DNA of 50,951 bases from Bacillota bacterium (GTDB lineage: Bacteria > Bacillota > Clostridia > Lachnospirales > Lachnospiraceae). Shown one piece after another: positions 33,794-42,773 of this stretch. The notes beneath the pieces were generated by a model. That model had not been told where the DNA came from and made no database searches. It was given only the letters and a program-made list of their open reading frames with translations. The stretch is taken from NCBI GenBank assembly GCA_023420085.1, contig JAEZWQ010000007.1, positions 1-50,951 of the forward strand, written 5' to 3'. The translations under genes were made by a program, and so were the position numbers. Each line of letters starts with the position of its first letter. Position 1 is the stretch's first letter.

Positions 33794-33885
33794 AAGCCCT
33801 CCTTTTAAATATCTATTTGATGAATATTGTTATTTAAATGATAACTAATAATAATGATATAGACAAGCTGTTTATTAATCTTTTG

Positions 33886-33903
33886 AGTACATTTTTATGT
33901 ACT
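33886..33903. promoter_or_regulatory. Inverted repeat in the ulaG-ulaR gap, candidate UlaR operator
   Basis: AGTACAT - TTTT - ATGTACT lies midway between the divergent genes. A related palindrome ATGTTCT - AAA - AGAACAT precedes the ulaD promoter (35694-35710). A second small repeat ATTCAAT..ATTGAAT (33955-33974) covers the ulaR -35. Binding by UlaR is inferred from position only. Confidence 0.45.
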
Positions 33904-33968
33904 TTATGAACATATATAACAATAAATAAGAAACTTTACTAAATTTATAAAAAGATTCAATTATTTTA

Positions 33969-33996
33969 TTGAATATATGATACTTATTGATATAAT
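33969..33996 (+). promoter_or_regulatory. ulaR promoter giving a probably leaderless mRNA
   Basis: TTGAAT (33969-33974), 16-bp spacer, TATAAT (33991-33996). The ATG follows at 34003, six bases after the -10, which is where transcription should start. No ribosome binding site is present. Confidence 0.7.
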
Positions 33997-34002
33997 TAGG
34001 GT

Positions 34003-34761
34003 ATGAAAGTTAAAAAAACAATAGTTAATGAACGAAGAAATAATATATTAAAAATAATTGACGATGAAGGAATAGTTTATATAAATCAATTAGCAAAAAA
34101 ATTTAATGTATCTAATTTAACAATTAGACGTGATTTAGATGAGCTTGATAATATCGGGAAGATATCACGTTTTCATGGTGGTGCAAGGCCTATAGAAGAT
34201 GGTAAAAATTCTGTTAATTTTAAGAAAAATATGATTAAAGAAAAAATTGCAGAAAAGAGTGCAGAATATATTGTAGAAGGAGATATTATATTTATAAATT
34301 CATCTTCAACAGCTTTGCTTGTATTAAAATATATTAAAGATATGCATGTTACAGTGATAACAAATAATGCTAATGCATTAAATATAGACATTGATCCTAA
34401 AATTAATCTTATGCTAACAGGTGGAAAAATAAGCTATCCTAAACATACATTAATTGGAACATTTACAATGGGAAATTTAAAAACTATAAAGGCTGATAAA
34501 GTTATATTAGGAGTTAGTGGGATAGACATTGACGAGGGAATAACTACATCAGTTATCGATGAAGTAGAGATTAATAGATATATGCTGCATAATAGTACAA
34601 AAGAAAGAATAATAGTTGCAGAATCTTATAAATTTGGAGAAATTGATAGCTTTAGGTCTAGTTCAGTGAATAGTGTTACAAAAATTGTTACTGACCATGG
34701 AATTGACTCTAAAACGATAAGTAGATTTGAGAAAAAAGGTATTCAAGTTGTAATTTCCTAG
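34003..34761 (+). CDS. ulaR: DeoR-family regulator of the ascorbate genes (UlaR-like)
   Basis: A 252-residue repressor. Residues 8-62 are the DeoR winged helix (RRNNILKIIDDEGIVYINQL, FNVSNLTIRRDLDELDNIGK, FHGGA). The rest is the DeoR sugar-phosphate sensor (DIIFINSSSTALLVL, VITNNANAL, VILGVSGID, RIIVAESYKFGEIDS). In E. coli UlaR represses the ula genes and responds to L-ascorbate-6-phosphate; the divergent layout here supports the same role. The ATG lacks a ribosome binding site (see promoter). No earlier start fits. Confidence 0.85.
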   Translation: MKVKKTIVNERRNNILKIIDDEGIVYINQLAKKFNVSNLTIRRDLDELDNIGKISRFHGGARPIEDGKNSVNFKKNMIKEKIAEKSAEYIVEGDIIFINSSSTALLVLKYIKDMHVTVITNNANALNIDIDPKINLMLTGGKISYPKHTLIGTFTMGNLKTIKADKVILGVSGIDIDEGITTSVIDEVEINRYMLHNSTKERIIVAESYKFGEIDSFRSSSVNSVTKIVTDHGIDSKTISRFEKKGIQVVIS

Positions 34762-34816
34762 AGTAATTATAGTATTAGTATTTTATGAAAAAGTTAGTAT
34801 ATTAGGAAACAAAGAG

Positions 34817-34853
34817 ATCTTCTATGAAAATGATAACCATAGAAGATTTTTTT
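34817..34853 (+). terminator. Terminator after ulaR
   Basis: ATCTTCTATG / CATAGAAGAT, a perfect 10-bp stem, 11-nt loop, then T7. Confidence 0.8.
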
Positions 34854-34863
34854 CATATATAAT

Positions 34864-34897
34864 AAAAAAACCGCTATATACATATATTATACAGCGG
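34864..34897 (-). terminator. Terminator after ulaD
   Basis: On the minus strand CCGCTGTAT pairs with ATATAGCGG (one mismatch), then T7. It faces the ulaR terminator. Confidence 0.7.
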
Positions 34898-34972
34898 CGT
34901 ATTATTGATATGTTAAATCAATTGTTATAGTTGATTATAAATGTGATGAAATATTTAATATAACACTTATAT

Positions 34973-35617
34973 CTATTCTACATTAAATACTTCTTTTATC
35001 TTATCTTGGAACTTCTCAGCTTCTAATCTTGGATTTTCGGCATCTCTAAGGCCTCTTCCGGCTATAAATGCATGTACCTTTAAATCCTTGAATAGTTCAA
35101 TAGAATTTAAATCAAGGCCACCAGTTACGGAAACTTTAAATCCCATATCGATTAATTTGCGTATTTTTTCAAAATCATTTTCTCCCCAAGTTTGTCCTGA
35201 TAGTAAAGCGTCTCTCGATTGGTGATAAACAACCTGATCTATACCTATTTCCTTCCATTGTTTAGCTTGCTCAAAAGTCCAGTCACCATATAGTTCAACT
35301 TGTAGTTCTTCAACTTCTTTTAATGCTGCTTGCATGGTTGGAATTGTAGCGCAGCAAATAACTGTCATCCAGTTTGCACCAGCATCTGCACAATTTTTAG
35401 CAACAGTTTTTCCAGCATCTGCGCATTTTGTATCAGCAAGAATGATTTTGTTCGGATATAATGCTCTAATAGCTTTAACAGGCTTCATGCCCTCAGTAAG
35501 ACAAAGTATTGTACCTACCTCTAAAATATCAACAACATCACCTAATTCTCTTACAGACACTAGAGCATCTTCAAGTGTATTATTATCCAAAGCTAATTGA
35601 AGTAGTGGTTTATTCAT
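34973..35617 (-). CDS. ulaD: 3-keto-L-gulonate-6-phosphate decarboxylase (UlaD)
   Basis: A 214-residue TIM barrel of the orotidine-phosphate-decarboxylase suprafamily. D11 lies in LQLALDNNTLEDAL and the Mg/catalytic motif LADTKCADAG holds D62, K64 and D67. VYHQSRDALLSGQTW and KVSVTGGLDL, FIAGRGLRDAENP follow, as in UlaD. It decarboxylates 3-keto-L-gulonate-6-phosphate to L-xylulose-5-phosphate, the step between UlaG and UlaE. It is a separate unit with its own promoter, beyond ulaR. HPS (hexulose-phosphate synthase) is the nearest alternative. Confidence 0.88.
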   Translation of the reverse strand: MNKPLLQLALDNNTLEDALVSVRELGDVVDILEVGTILCLTEGMKPVKAIRALYPNKIILADTKCADAGKTVAKNCADAGANWMTVICCATIPTMQAALKEVEELQVELYGDWTFEQAKQWKEIGIDQVVYHQSRDALLSGQTWGENDFEKIRKLIDMGFKVSVTGGLDLNSIELFKDLKVHAFIAGRGLRDAENPRLEAEKFQDKIKEVFNVE

Positions 35618-35650
35618 AATAACGTCCTTTCGTAAATTGTAATTATCTAG

Positions 35651-35710
35651 ATTATAATAGTATTAATATAACTAGTCAATAAATTCATTTAAAATGTTCT
35701 AAAAGAACAT
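35651..35710 (-). promoter_or_regulatory. ulaD promoter with upstream palindrome
   Basis: On the minus strand TTGACT (35674-35679), 17-bp spacer, TATAAT (35651-35656). The palindrome ATGTTCT-AAA-AGAACAT (35694-35710) lies 14 bp upstream of the -35, a position suited to an activator or a repressor. Confidence 0.75.
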
Positions 35711-35744
35711 AAAAAAAAGGAACTATCTAAAGTAGGTAGTTCCT
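35711..35744 (-). terminator. Terminator after the alcohol dehydrogenase
   Basis: On the minus strand AGGAACTACC pairs with GATAGTTCCT (one mismatch), then eight T. Confidence 0.7.
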
Positions 35745-35765
35745 CTAATATTTAATATGGATTGA

Positions 35766-36910
35766 TTAATAAGCAGATTTGAAAATATTTATAACCTCTT
35801 CAAGTGATGCAGTTCTAGGGTTAGTTAATTGGCAGGCATCATTTTTAGCATTTTTTGCCATTTCTTCGAAATCTTCCTCTTTAACACCAAGCTCTTTAAG
35901 ATTTTTAGGGATTCCAACTTGTTTACTCAAAAGTTTAATCTGTTCTATTGCAAGTTCTGCTGCCTCATCAAGAGTATATCCCTCAGTATTAACTCCGCTT
36001 CAGCAATGTTTCTAAATCTTTCTTTACATGACATCATATTGAAGCTACATACATGTGGAAGCAAAATGGCATTACATACACCATGAGGTAAATCATACAT
36101 ACCACCAAGTTGATGTGCCATTGCGTGAACATAGCCTAGAGAAGCATTATTAAACGCAGCTCCTGCTAAATATTGAGCGTAAGCCATTTTATCACGAGCT
36201 TTCATATTTTCACCATTTGCTACAGCTTTAGGTAGATATTTGCTAATTAACTCAATTGCATGTATAGCACTAGAATCAGTCAATGGAGTAGCAGCAGTTG
36301 AAACATATGCTTCAATTGCATGAGTTAATGCATCCATACCGGTTGCTGCTGTAAGGCTTTTTGGCATACCTACCATTAGTTCAGGGTCATTTATAGCTAT
36401 AAGAGGAGTTATTCTCCAATCTATGATTGCCATCTTTATATGTCTTTTTGTATCAGTAATAATTGTAAATCTTGTGATTTCAGATGCTGTACCTGCAGTT
36501 GTATTAATAGACATAAGTGGAACAAGAGGTTTTGTAGATTTGTCAACACCTTCATAGTCAGCAATTTCTCCACCATTTGAGGCTAAAAGACCAATACCCT
36601 TTGCACAGTCATGAGGTGAACCACCACCAATAGATATAATGGAATCACATGCTTCATCTTGGTATTGTTTGAATCCATCAACTACATTGTAGTCTTTTGG
36701 GTTTGGTTCTGCACCATCGAAAACAGAAGTCTCAAGACCAGCATTTTTCAAGATTTCAACAACTCTATTTGCAAGACCACATTCATTTAAGAACTTATCT
36801 GTTACAATAAGTGGTTTTTTCATACCAAGAGATTTGGCTAACTCACCTGTTTCATTAACGCATCCTGCTCCAAAAACACTACGTGTTGGTAAAAAATAAT
36901 AAGTACTCAT
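35766..36910 (-). pseudogene. Iron-containing alcohol dehydrogenase, frameshifted near the C-terminus
   Basis: The first 310 residues are an intact iron-ADH of the propanediol/lactaldehyde type: TRSVFGAGCVNETGELAKSL, SIISIGGGSPHDCAKGIGLL (NAD site), INTTAGTASEITRF, and the metal ligands in GMDALTHAIEAY (D, H) and VHAMAHQLGG..DLPHG (H, H). After NIAEA the frame slips near 35994-36000; the neighbouring frame gives GVNTEGYTLDEAAELAIEQI and ends NPRTASLEEVINIFKSAY at 35766. Homologues read EAMGVNTEG here, so four bases (ATGG) seem to be lost. The truncated product has 321 residues instead of about 381. A sequencing error is possible. Role with the ula genes is unclear; perhaps aldehyde reduction. 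Confidence 0.8.
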
Positions 36911-37280
36911 ACATATACCTCCTAATTATTAGATATAATTAAATTGAGAAAATTATATCTTTTAGATATGATAGCACTAAATATTTTTGTTGTAAAATTT
37001 ATATACGCTATGATTAAGAATGAGAAATCCATAAAATTATATATGATAAAATTTTTTAATGTGATAATTTTGATATGATAATATACAAATTCTAATATAA
37101 TTTTTGGTTAATTCATACAAAAACTAAATGAATATTATTGATAAAAAGGTTGACTAATGATGGCCTATTAGTAAAAATGTAGAAAATATTTTAACTTTTA
37201 AATTCGTTGACTAAAGAAATAGAGATTAGTTTCAATGTTTAAATTATAGTAAATAATGATGCTATGTTGTTAATAAAATC
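36911..37280. other. AT-rich intergenic region
   Basis: No ORF or structured RNA that I recognise. It carries the unmapped ADH promoter on the minus strand and leads into the efp promoter. Confidence 0.4.
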
Positions 37281-37309
37281 TTGTTAAAGAAAGCTATAAG
37301 TCGTATAAT
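37281..37309 (+). promoter_or_regulatory. efp promoter
   Basis: TTGTTA (37281-37286), 17-bp spacer, TATAAT (37304-37309). Confidence 0.6.
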
Positions 37310-37374
37310 GGACAAGGATAATTTTCTATGATAAAATTTAACGTATCGAATGAAAGGAGACTTCGCAAGTTATT

Positions 37375-37932
37375 ATGGTAACAGCAGGAGATTTTAAAAA
37401 TGGTTTAACTATTGAATATGATGGAGGAGTATATCAAATAGTTGAATTTCAACATGTGAAGCCAGGGAAAGGTGCAGCATTTGTAAGAACCAAGTTAAGA
37501 AATATAAAGAGTGGTGGAATTGTTGAAAAAACATTTAGACCAACTGAAAAGGTTGAGAATGCAGTAATTGAAAGAAAAGATATGCAGTACTTGTATTCAG
37601 ATGGTGATTTTTATCATTTTATGGATGTTGAGACTTATGATCAAATAGCATTGACTGAAGGTCAGATAGGTGATTCATTAAAATTTGTAAAAGAAAATGA
37701 AATGGTTAAGATTTGTTCTCATAAGGGTGAAGTGTTCTCAGTTGAACCACCACTAAATGTTGTATTAGAAGTTACTGAAACTGAACCAGGAATTAAGGGA
37801 GATACAGCAACAGGTGCTACAAAGCCATGTACTGTTGAAACTGGAGCTACTGTATTAGTACCACTTTTTGTTAACATTGGAGATAGTATTAAAATTGATA
37901 CTAGAACTGGAGAATATTTATCTAGAGCATAA
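37375..37932 (+). CDS. efp: Translation elongation factor P
   Basis: A 185-residue protein with the three EF-P beta-barrels. The KOW-like N-domain has K32 in the modification loop KPGKGAAF, and the C-terminal domain ends NIGDSIKIDTRTGEYLSRA. EF-P rescues ribosomes stalled at polyproline stretches; in this group K32 is usually modified, but no modification gene is in the window. AAAGGAGA lies 14 nt before ATG 37375, unusually far, though MVTAGDFKNG is the normal EF-P start. Probably a core gene marking chromosomal backbone. Confidence 0.95.
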   Translation: MVTAGDFKNGLTIEYDGGVYQIVEFQHVKPGKGAAFVRTKLRNIKSGGIVEKTFRPTEKVENAVIERKDMQYLYSDGDFYHFMDVETYDQIALTEGQIGDSLKFVKENEMVKICSHKGEVFSVEPPLNVVLEVTETEPGIKGDTATGATKPCTVETGATVLVPLFVNIGDSIKIDTRTGEYLSRA

Positions 37933-37947
37933 TAATAAGGAGAAAAT

Positions 37948-39618
37948 ATGTCATTTAATTCTATGACCCTTTTATTTAGTTTTATTGGTGGGCTTGGAAT
38001 GTTTTTGTATGGTATGACTTTGATGAGTGATGGATTGCAAAAGCGTTCAGGAGAGAAGCTTAAATCATTACTAAATATACTTACTAAGAATAGGTTTGTG
38101 GGAGTTTTAGTTGGAGCATTAATTACGGCTATTATTCAGTCAAGTTCTGCTACAACAGTTATGGTAGTAGGTTTTGTTAACTCAGGTTTAATGAATTTAA
38201 CACAAGCTGTTGGTGTTATTATGGGTGCCAATATAGGTACAACTATAACAGCATGGATTGTATCATTAAATCAAATAGGTTCTTTTCTAAAACCGGAAGC
38301 TCTTGCTCCAATTGTTCTTGGTATAGGTGCATTCTTCGTAGTTTTTATTAAGGACAGAAATAAGAAAGATTTAGGTGAGATACTAATAGGATTAGCCCTT
38401 ATATTTATCGGTCTAAATTTTATGTCGACGGCTATGAAGCCACTTTCACAGATGCCAGAATTTATTGATCTATTCAGAACTTTTGGGAACTTCCCTATAC
38501 TAGCGGTATTAGTTGGATTAGGAGTAACAGCGCTTATTCAAAGTTCATCTGCTTCAGTAGGTATATTACAGACTTTAACCTCAACTGGAGCTATTGGGTT
38601 TGGAGCAGCTGCATATATAACGTTAGGTCAAAACATTGGTACATGTGTGACTGCGCTTCTTTCAAGTAGTGGAGCAAATAGAGTAGCGAAAAGAGCTGCT
38701 ATAATACACTTATTATTTAATATTGTCGGTACAATTGTATTTGCCGCAATCATGTTTGTTGTTTTTAATTTTATAAATCCGGCACTAGGAAGTAAGACAA
38801 CAGATAGTGTGCAGATTTCAATATTCCATACAATATTTAATATTACAAATACATTAGTTTTATTCCCATTTGCTAAAATACTTGTAAAGATTTCTGAGTG
38901 GATTATACCTATCAAGACTGATGAGGAAATAGAAGTTGATGATGTAGGAATAACAAAAAAGCATTTAGACATAAGATTGTTAGAAACACCTCTAACAGCG
39001 CTTAACGTAGTTAGGGATGAAATAAAACATTTAGCTAAGGTTGTTGAAAAGAATTTAGCTAGAGTTAAAACGATTATTGAAAGCGATGATATGGATAAAG
39101 CTAATAAGATAATCCGTAAAGAAAAAGAAATTAATAGTATGACGGTTATCATAACGCAGTATCTGGTTGAAATTAGTAAGCTTTCATTAAATAATACCCA
39201 AAGGCTATATATTGATGATTTACTTTATACAGTAAGTGATATAGAGAGGGTTGCTGATCACTGTGAGAATATTGCAGAAATAATTATAGAAAAGGTTAAT
39301 AATAAAAGGGAATTTTCAAAAGAAGCACAAGAAGAACTTGTAATGATAATGGATTTAGCAAGAAGTTCATATCTTAGTGCCATTGAAGCGAGAATTAATG
39401 ACAATAATGATGCAGCTATTCAGTCTATAAAGGCTGAGCAAAAAATTGATATCCTTGAAGAAATGTATAAAAAATCACATTTGAATAGGATGTCAGAAAA
39501 TAATTGTGATGCTCAAACAGGAGTATATTTTATGGATATAATTAGTAATCTTGAAAGAATATCTGATCATTCAAGTAATATATCTGGATATGTACAAAGT
39601 GAGCATTACACTAATTAA
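37948..39618 (+). CDS. Na/Pi-cotransporter family protein with PhoU domain
   Basis: A 556-residue membrane protein. Two repeats carry the QSSS signature of Na/phosphate cotransporters (Q64 in IIQSSSATTVMV and a second in LIQSSSASVGIL), with GANIGTTITAW and GQNIGTCVTALL between membrane segments. From about residue 345 the C-terminus is a PhoU-like helical bundle (VSDIERVADHCENIAEIIIE; ISNLERISDHSSNISGYVQ). Imports phosphate with Na+. Follows efp by 15 bp with an AAGGAG site and may be in one transcript. Substrate inferred from the family. Confidence 0.9.
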   Translation: MSFNSMTLLFSFIGGLGMFLYGMTLMSDGLQKRSGEKLKSLLNILTKNRFVGVLVGALITAIIQSSSATTVMVVGFVNSGLMNLTQAVGVIMGANIGTTITAWIVSLNQIGSFLKPEALAPIVLGIGAFFVVFIKDRNKKDLGEILIGLALIFIGLNFMSTAMKPLSQMPEFIDLFRTFGNFPILAVLVGLGVTALIQSSSASVGILQTLTSTGAIGFGAAAYITLGQNIGTCVTALLSSSGANRVAKRAAIIHLLFNIVGTIVFAAIMFVVFNFINPALGSKTTDSVQISIFHTIFNITNTLVLFPFAKILVKISEWIIPIKTDEEIEVDDVGITKKHLDIRLLETPLTALNVVRDEIKHLAKVVEKNLARVKTIIESDDMDKANKIIRKEKEINSMTVIITQYLVEISKLSLNNTQRLYIDDLLYTVSDIERVADHCENIAEIIIEKVNNKREFSKEAQEELVMIMDLARSSYLSAIEARINDNNDAAIQSIKAEQKIDILEEMYKKSHLNRMSENNCDAQTGVYFMDIISNLERISDHSSNISGYVQSEHYTN

Positions 39619-39628
39619 CGGAGGGGAA

Positions 39629-40021
39629 ATGAAAAAGTTATTAAATGAATTTAAGCAATTTGCGCTTAAAGGTAATATTCTTGATTTGGCAGTTGCAGTT
39701 GTAGTTGGTGGCGCTTTTAGTGCTATAGTTAAATCATTTGTAGATGATATTATAATGCCACTTATTGGTATTTTAATGGGTGGAAAAGGAATTCAAGATT
39801 GGAGTGTTACTGTTGGTACTGCTGTAGTAAAATATGGTAGTTTCTTACAAACAATTCTTAATTTCTTAATTATAGCATTTGCTTTATTTATTGTTGTAAA
39901 AGTGTTTAACACTGCAAAAGAAAGACTATCTAAAAAAGAAGCTGAAGAAGAAGTTGTAGAAAAGGTTGATGAAACAAAATTGATTCTTTCTGAAATTCGT
40001 GACATATTAAAAAACAGATAG
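39629..40021 (+). CDS. mscL: Large-conductance mechanosensitive channel
   Basis: A 130-residue membrane protein. ATG 39629 follows GGAGGGG; the same frame is open further left but overlaps the preceding gene. N-terminal helix and TM1 read EFKQFALKGNILDLAVAVVV then GGAFSAIVKSFVDDIIMPLI, the MscL signature, with TM2 LQTILNFLIIAFALFIVVKV and a charged C-terminal bundle. It opens on osmotic downshock. Confidence 0.97.
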   Translation: MKKLLNEFKQFALKGNILDLAVAVVVGGAFSAIVKSFVDDIIMPLIGILMGGKGIQDWSVTVGTAVVKYGSFLQTILNFLIIAFALFIVVKVFNTAKERLSKKEAEEEVVEKVDETKLILSEIRDILKNR

Positions 40022-40034
40022 AAGGTGAATAAAT

Positions 40035-42407
40035 TTGAAAGAAGAATGGAGATATATTTCCAAACATAAATTTCTAATACTAGTTATTATAATGGTTGCA
40101 TTAATACCAGCTATATATAGTAATGTGTTTTTAGGATCAGTATGGAGACCTTATCAATCTATTGAAAATCTTCCTGTTGCGGTAGTTAATAAGGATGAGG
40201 GAGCCAGGATTGAAGATAAGATAATTAACGTTGGAAATGATCTTGTTAAAGAATTAAATGAAAAAAAGAGTCTTAAATTTGATTTTATAAATGATGAAGA
40301 TAAGGCTATTGAGGAACTCAACAAAGGTAAGTACTATATGGTACTGAAAATTGATGAAAATTTTTCAAAAAATGCAAGTAAAATTCTTAACAAAGCTCCA
40401 TTAAAAATGGAACTGGAATATACTATTAATCCAGGTCTAAATTTTATATCTACAAAAATAACAGATTCTGCTATGAAAGATATTCAAAAGGAGCTTATTA
40501 GGACTATACAAGGTACCTATATTAAGCTCCTTTTTGATAATATAGATAAGCTTAGGGATGGCTTTACAAATGTAGCAGAAGGTACAAAGCAGATTAATGA
40601 GGGAGCAGAAAAATTAAATGCCGGACAAAATGAACTAAATAAAGGTATTAATTCTTTTGTTGATGGTAGTAGACAACTTAATACAGGCGTAAATAATTTA
40701 AATTCAGGAATAAAAGAATATACTGATGGGGTTAATAAGCTTTCGAATGGACTTAATCAATTATCTTCAAATTCTTCGAAGATAACATCAGGATTCGAAC
40801 AATTTTCAAATAAGGTAGGAGAAGGTCAAAAATCCATTAGTAATGGTTTTAATGAGCTAATATCTAACTTAGAAAAAATTGGTAGTAGTTTACCTAAAAA
40901 TGAAGATATTGAAAAGTTGAATAAAGCATTACAAGATATAAAAAAAGGTGCAGAAGATTTAAATGTTGGTAGTAAAGAATATTTAAGTTATATGAAGTTG
41001 CTTAATTCAGGAATAGAAAAATTAAATGATGCCCATAATCAGACAAATGAGTCTATATCAAATGCTCAAAAGCAAATGATGGAATTTTTAGATTACGTAG
41101 TTTCGTTGTTTCCTGAGGATCAGCAAGAAGATGTAATGGCAAAATTGATTGATAGATTAACTAAAACAGATTTAATGATTTTAAGTAATAAGTTCAATGA
41201 ACTTAAAGAAGGAAGCGAAAAACTTTTGAACTTATCAAATTCATTGTTAGGTAATGAGGAAAATGAAACTGGAACTTATAAATTAGTAAATGGAATACAA
41301 AGATTAAAAGATGGAATAGATGCTTATAGTGAGCAACAAAGTAGACTTAACAATGCAATGGCTATGTTAGCCTCTGGATTTAACAATGATAATAGTTTAA
41401 TTAGTGGAATTAAAAAGCTTGAATCTGGTGTGAATTCTTATACAGCTGGAGTAACATCAGGGATTTCGGAGTTATCTAGTGGGGTAGGAAGTTATATTAG
41501 TGGAGTTAATGATGCTAGTAACGGTGCAAGTGAACTTAATGGTAATTCTTATAATTTATTAAATGGAAGTAATAGATTGGCCTCATCAATAGGTATTTTA
41601 AATTACAATAGCAACAAATTATTAAATGGTTCTAATGATTTGCTGGTAGGAAGTAGGACTCTATCAAATGCTACAGATAAGATGTATAATGAGATCAAAA
41701 AATCGGTAGATCAGGCAGTTGATTATAGTTTTGATGAAGATAATGCAAAAGTATTTGGTGATCCTTTGAGGATAAATAGGCATGAAACATCGGTTGTTGT
41801 AAATAATGGACATGCGCTTGCGCCATATATGATGACAATATCATTATTTATTGGAGCTATGGGAATTTGTATGGTATTTCCATTTAATAGAAAAAGATAT
41901 AGCAATAGTAATATTTTGGTATGGTGGTTAAATAAGTTAAGTGTACTAATAGTTGAAGCATTTTTACAAAGTATTATATTAGTGTTAAGCCTAAAGTTAT
42001 TTTTAAAACTTCAACCATTATATTTAACAGATTTATTTATAATAACGTTTTTTTCATCATTTGCCTTTTTATCAATTGTTTCATTTTTTGTGGTAAATTT
42101 TGGAAGTATTGGAAAATTTTTGTCAGTTATAGTATTAGTTTTACAGTTGGCAACGAGTGAGGGGACATATCCACTTGATTTATCAAATCCAGCTTTTAAG
42201 GTTATTAGTAAGATATTACCTGCTACATATTCAATAAGGGGTATGAAAGAAGCAATATCAATAAACGGTTCAATAGGAATGTATATTTTAGTATTGATAT
42301 TATTTATATTAGTATTTAATGCATTTACATTAATGGTACTATGGATAGGAAGAAGAAAAAATTGGCAGATCTATAAGTTAAATGATGAAAATAAAATAAT
42401 GTATTAG
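40035..42407 (+). CDS. YhgE/Pip-family ABC-2-type membrane protein
   Basis: A 790-residue protein starting with TTG (GAAGGTG upstream). TM1 is at about 13-33 (ILVIIMVALIPAIYSN). A large outer domain follows: first the Pip signature LPVAVVNKDEGA, then a long helical region (about 175-585) made of repeated units like LN.G...LN.G with Asn/Gly spacing. Five to six membrane segments close the protein (about 595-775). Relatives are EsaA of type VII secretion and phage-infection proteins. No WXG100 or EssC gene is in view, so the secretion link is untested. Last gene before a terminator. Confidence 0.85.
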   Translation: MKEEWRYISKHKFLILVIIMVALIPAIYSNVFLGSVWRPYQSIENLPVAVVNKDEGARIEDKIINVGNDLVKELNEKKSLKFDFINDEDKAIEELNKGKYYMVLKIDENFSKNASKILNKAPLKMELEYTINPGLNFISTKITDSAMKDIQKELIRTIQGTYIKLLFDNIDKLRDGFTNVAEGTKQINEGAEKLNAGQNELNKGINSFVDGSRQLNTGVNNLNSGIKEYTDGVNKLSNGLNQLSSNSSKITSGFEQFSNKVGEGQKSISNGFNELISNLEKIGSSLPKNEDIEKLNKALQDIKKGAEDLNVGSKEYLSYMKLLNSGIEKLNDAHNQTNESISNAQKQMMEFLDYVVSLFPEDQQEDVMAKLIDRLTKTDLMILSNKFNELKEGSEKLLNLSNSLLGNEENETGTYKLVNGIQRLKDGIDAYSEQQSRLNNAMAMLASGFNNDNSLISGIKKLESGVNSYTAGVTSGISELSSGVGSYISGVNDASNGASELNGNSYNLLNGSNRLASSIGILNYNSNKLLNGSNDLLVGSRTLSNATDKMYNEIKKSVDQAVDYSFDEDNAKVFGDPLRINRHETSVVVNNGHALAPYMMTISLFIGAMGICMVFPFNRKRYSNSNILVWWLNKLSVLIVEAFLQSIILVLSLKLFLKLQPLYLTDLFIITFFSSFAFLSIVSFFVVNFGSIGKFLSVIVLVLQLATSEGTYPLDLSNPAFKVISKILPATYSIRGMKEAISINGSIGMYILVLILFILVFNAFTLMVLWIGRRKNWQIYKLNDENKIMY

Positions 42408-42486
42408 TTTAGCATTAACCCTATATTTAATAATATTATTTATATATTTTTAGCTACTACAATACATAAAAAATTTGTTTTAGAAT

Positions 42487-42537
42487 ACCTCTGCAAACAT
42501 TGTTAATAGAAATGATGATTGTAGAGGTTTTTTTTAT
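42487..42537 (+). terminator. Terminator after the YhgE/Pip gene
   Basis: ACCTCTGCA / TGTAGAGGT (one wobble) with a 24-nt loop and T8. Confidence 0.7.
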
Positions 42538-42612
42538 TTTATGGAAGTATTAATTTGAGATAAAATTGATAACTAAATATTTATAAAAACCTCATAAATT
42601 ATTAAAAAAACA

Positions 42613-42641
42613 TTGAAAATAGTTTATATTTTCAGTATAAT
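42613..42641 (+). promoter_or_regulatory. Promoter of the giant surface protein gene
   Basis: TTGAAA (42613-42618), 17-bp spacer, TATAAT (42636-42641), near-consensus. The leader of about 125 nt contains a 20-bp loopless palindrome (42673-42692) and a run of 15 A (42706-42720). Confidence 0.8.
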
Positions 42642-42773
42642 TAAAGATATTTGTTTACTTTTATAAATTACCTATATTATTTAAATAATATAAAATATTG
42701 AACACAAAAAAAAAAAAAAATAAGCTGATTTTTAAATTTTTTAATATATAGGTATAAGTTTGTTGGAGGGGAA

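Noticed and set aside
35334..36086. Plus-strand ORFs opposite ulaD and the iron-ADH
   Set aside because: Antisense shadows of identified genes, with no ribosome sites.
36911..37374. Region upstream of efp examined for a riboswitch or tRNA
   Set aside because: Only AT-rich sequence and a promoter are visible; no conserved core or cloverleaf.
38628..39152. 174-codon minus-strand ORF inside the Na/Pi cotransporter gene
   Set aside because: Hydrophobic composition is the antisense of a membrane and coiled-coil coding region; the plus-strand gene is intact and recognised.
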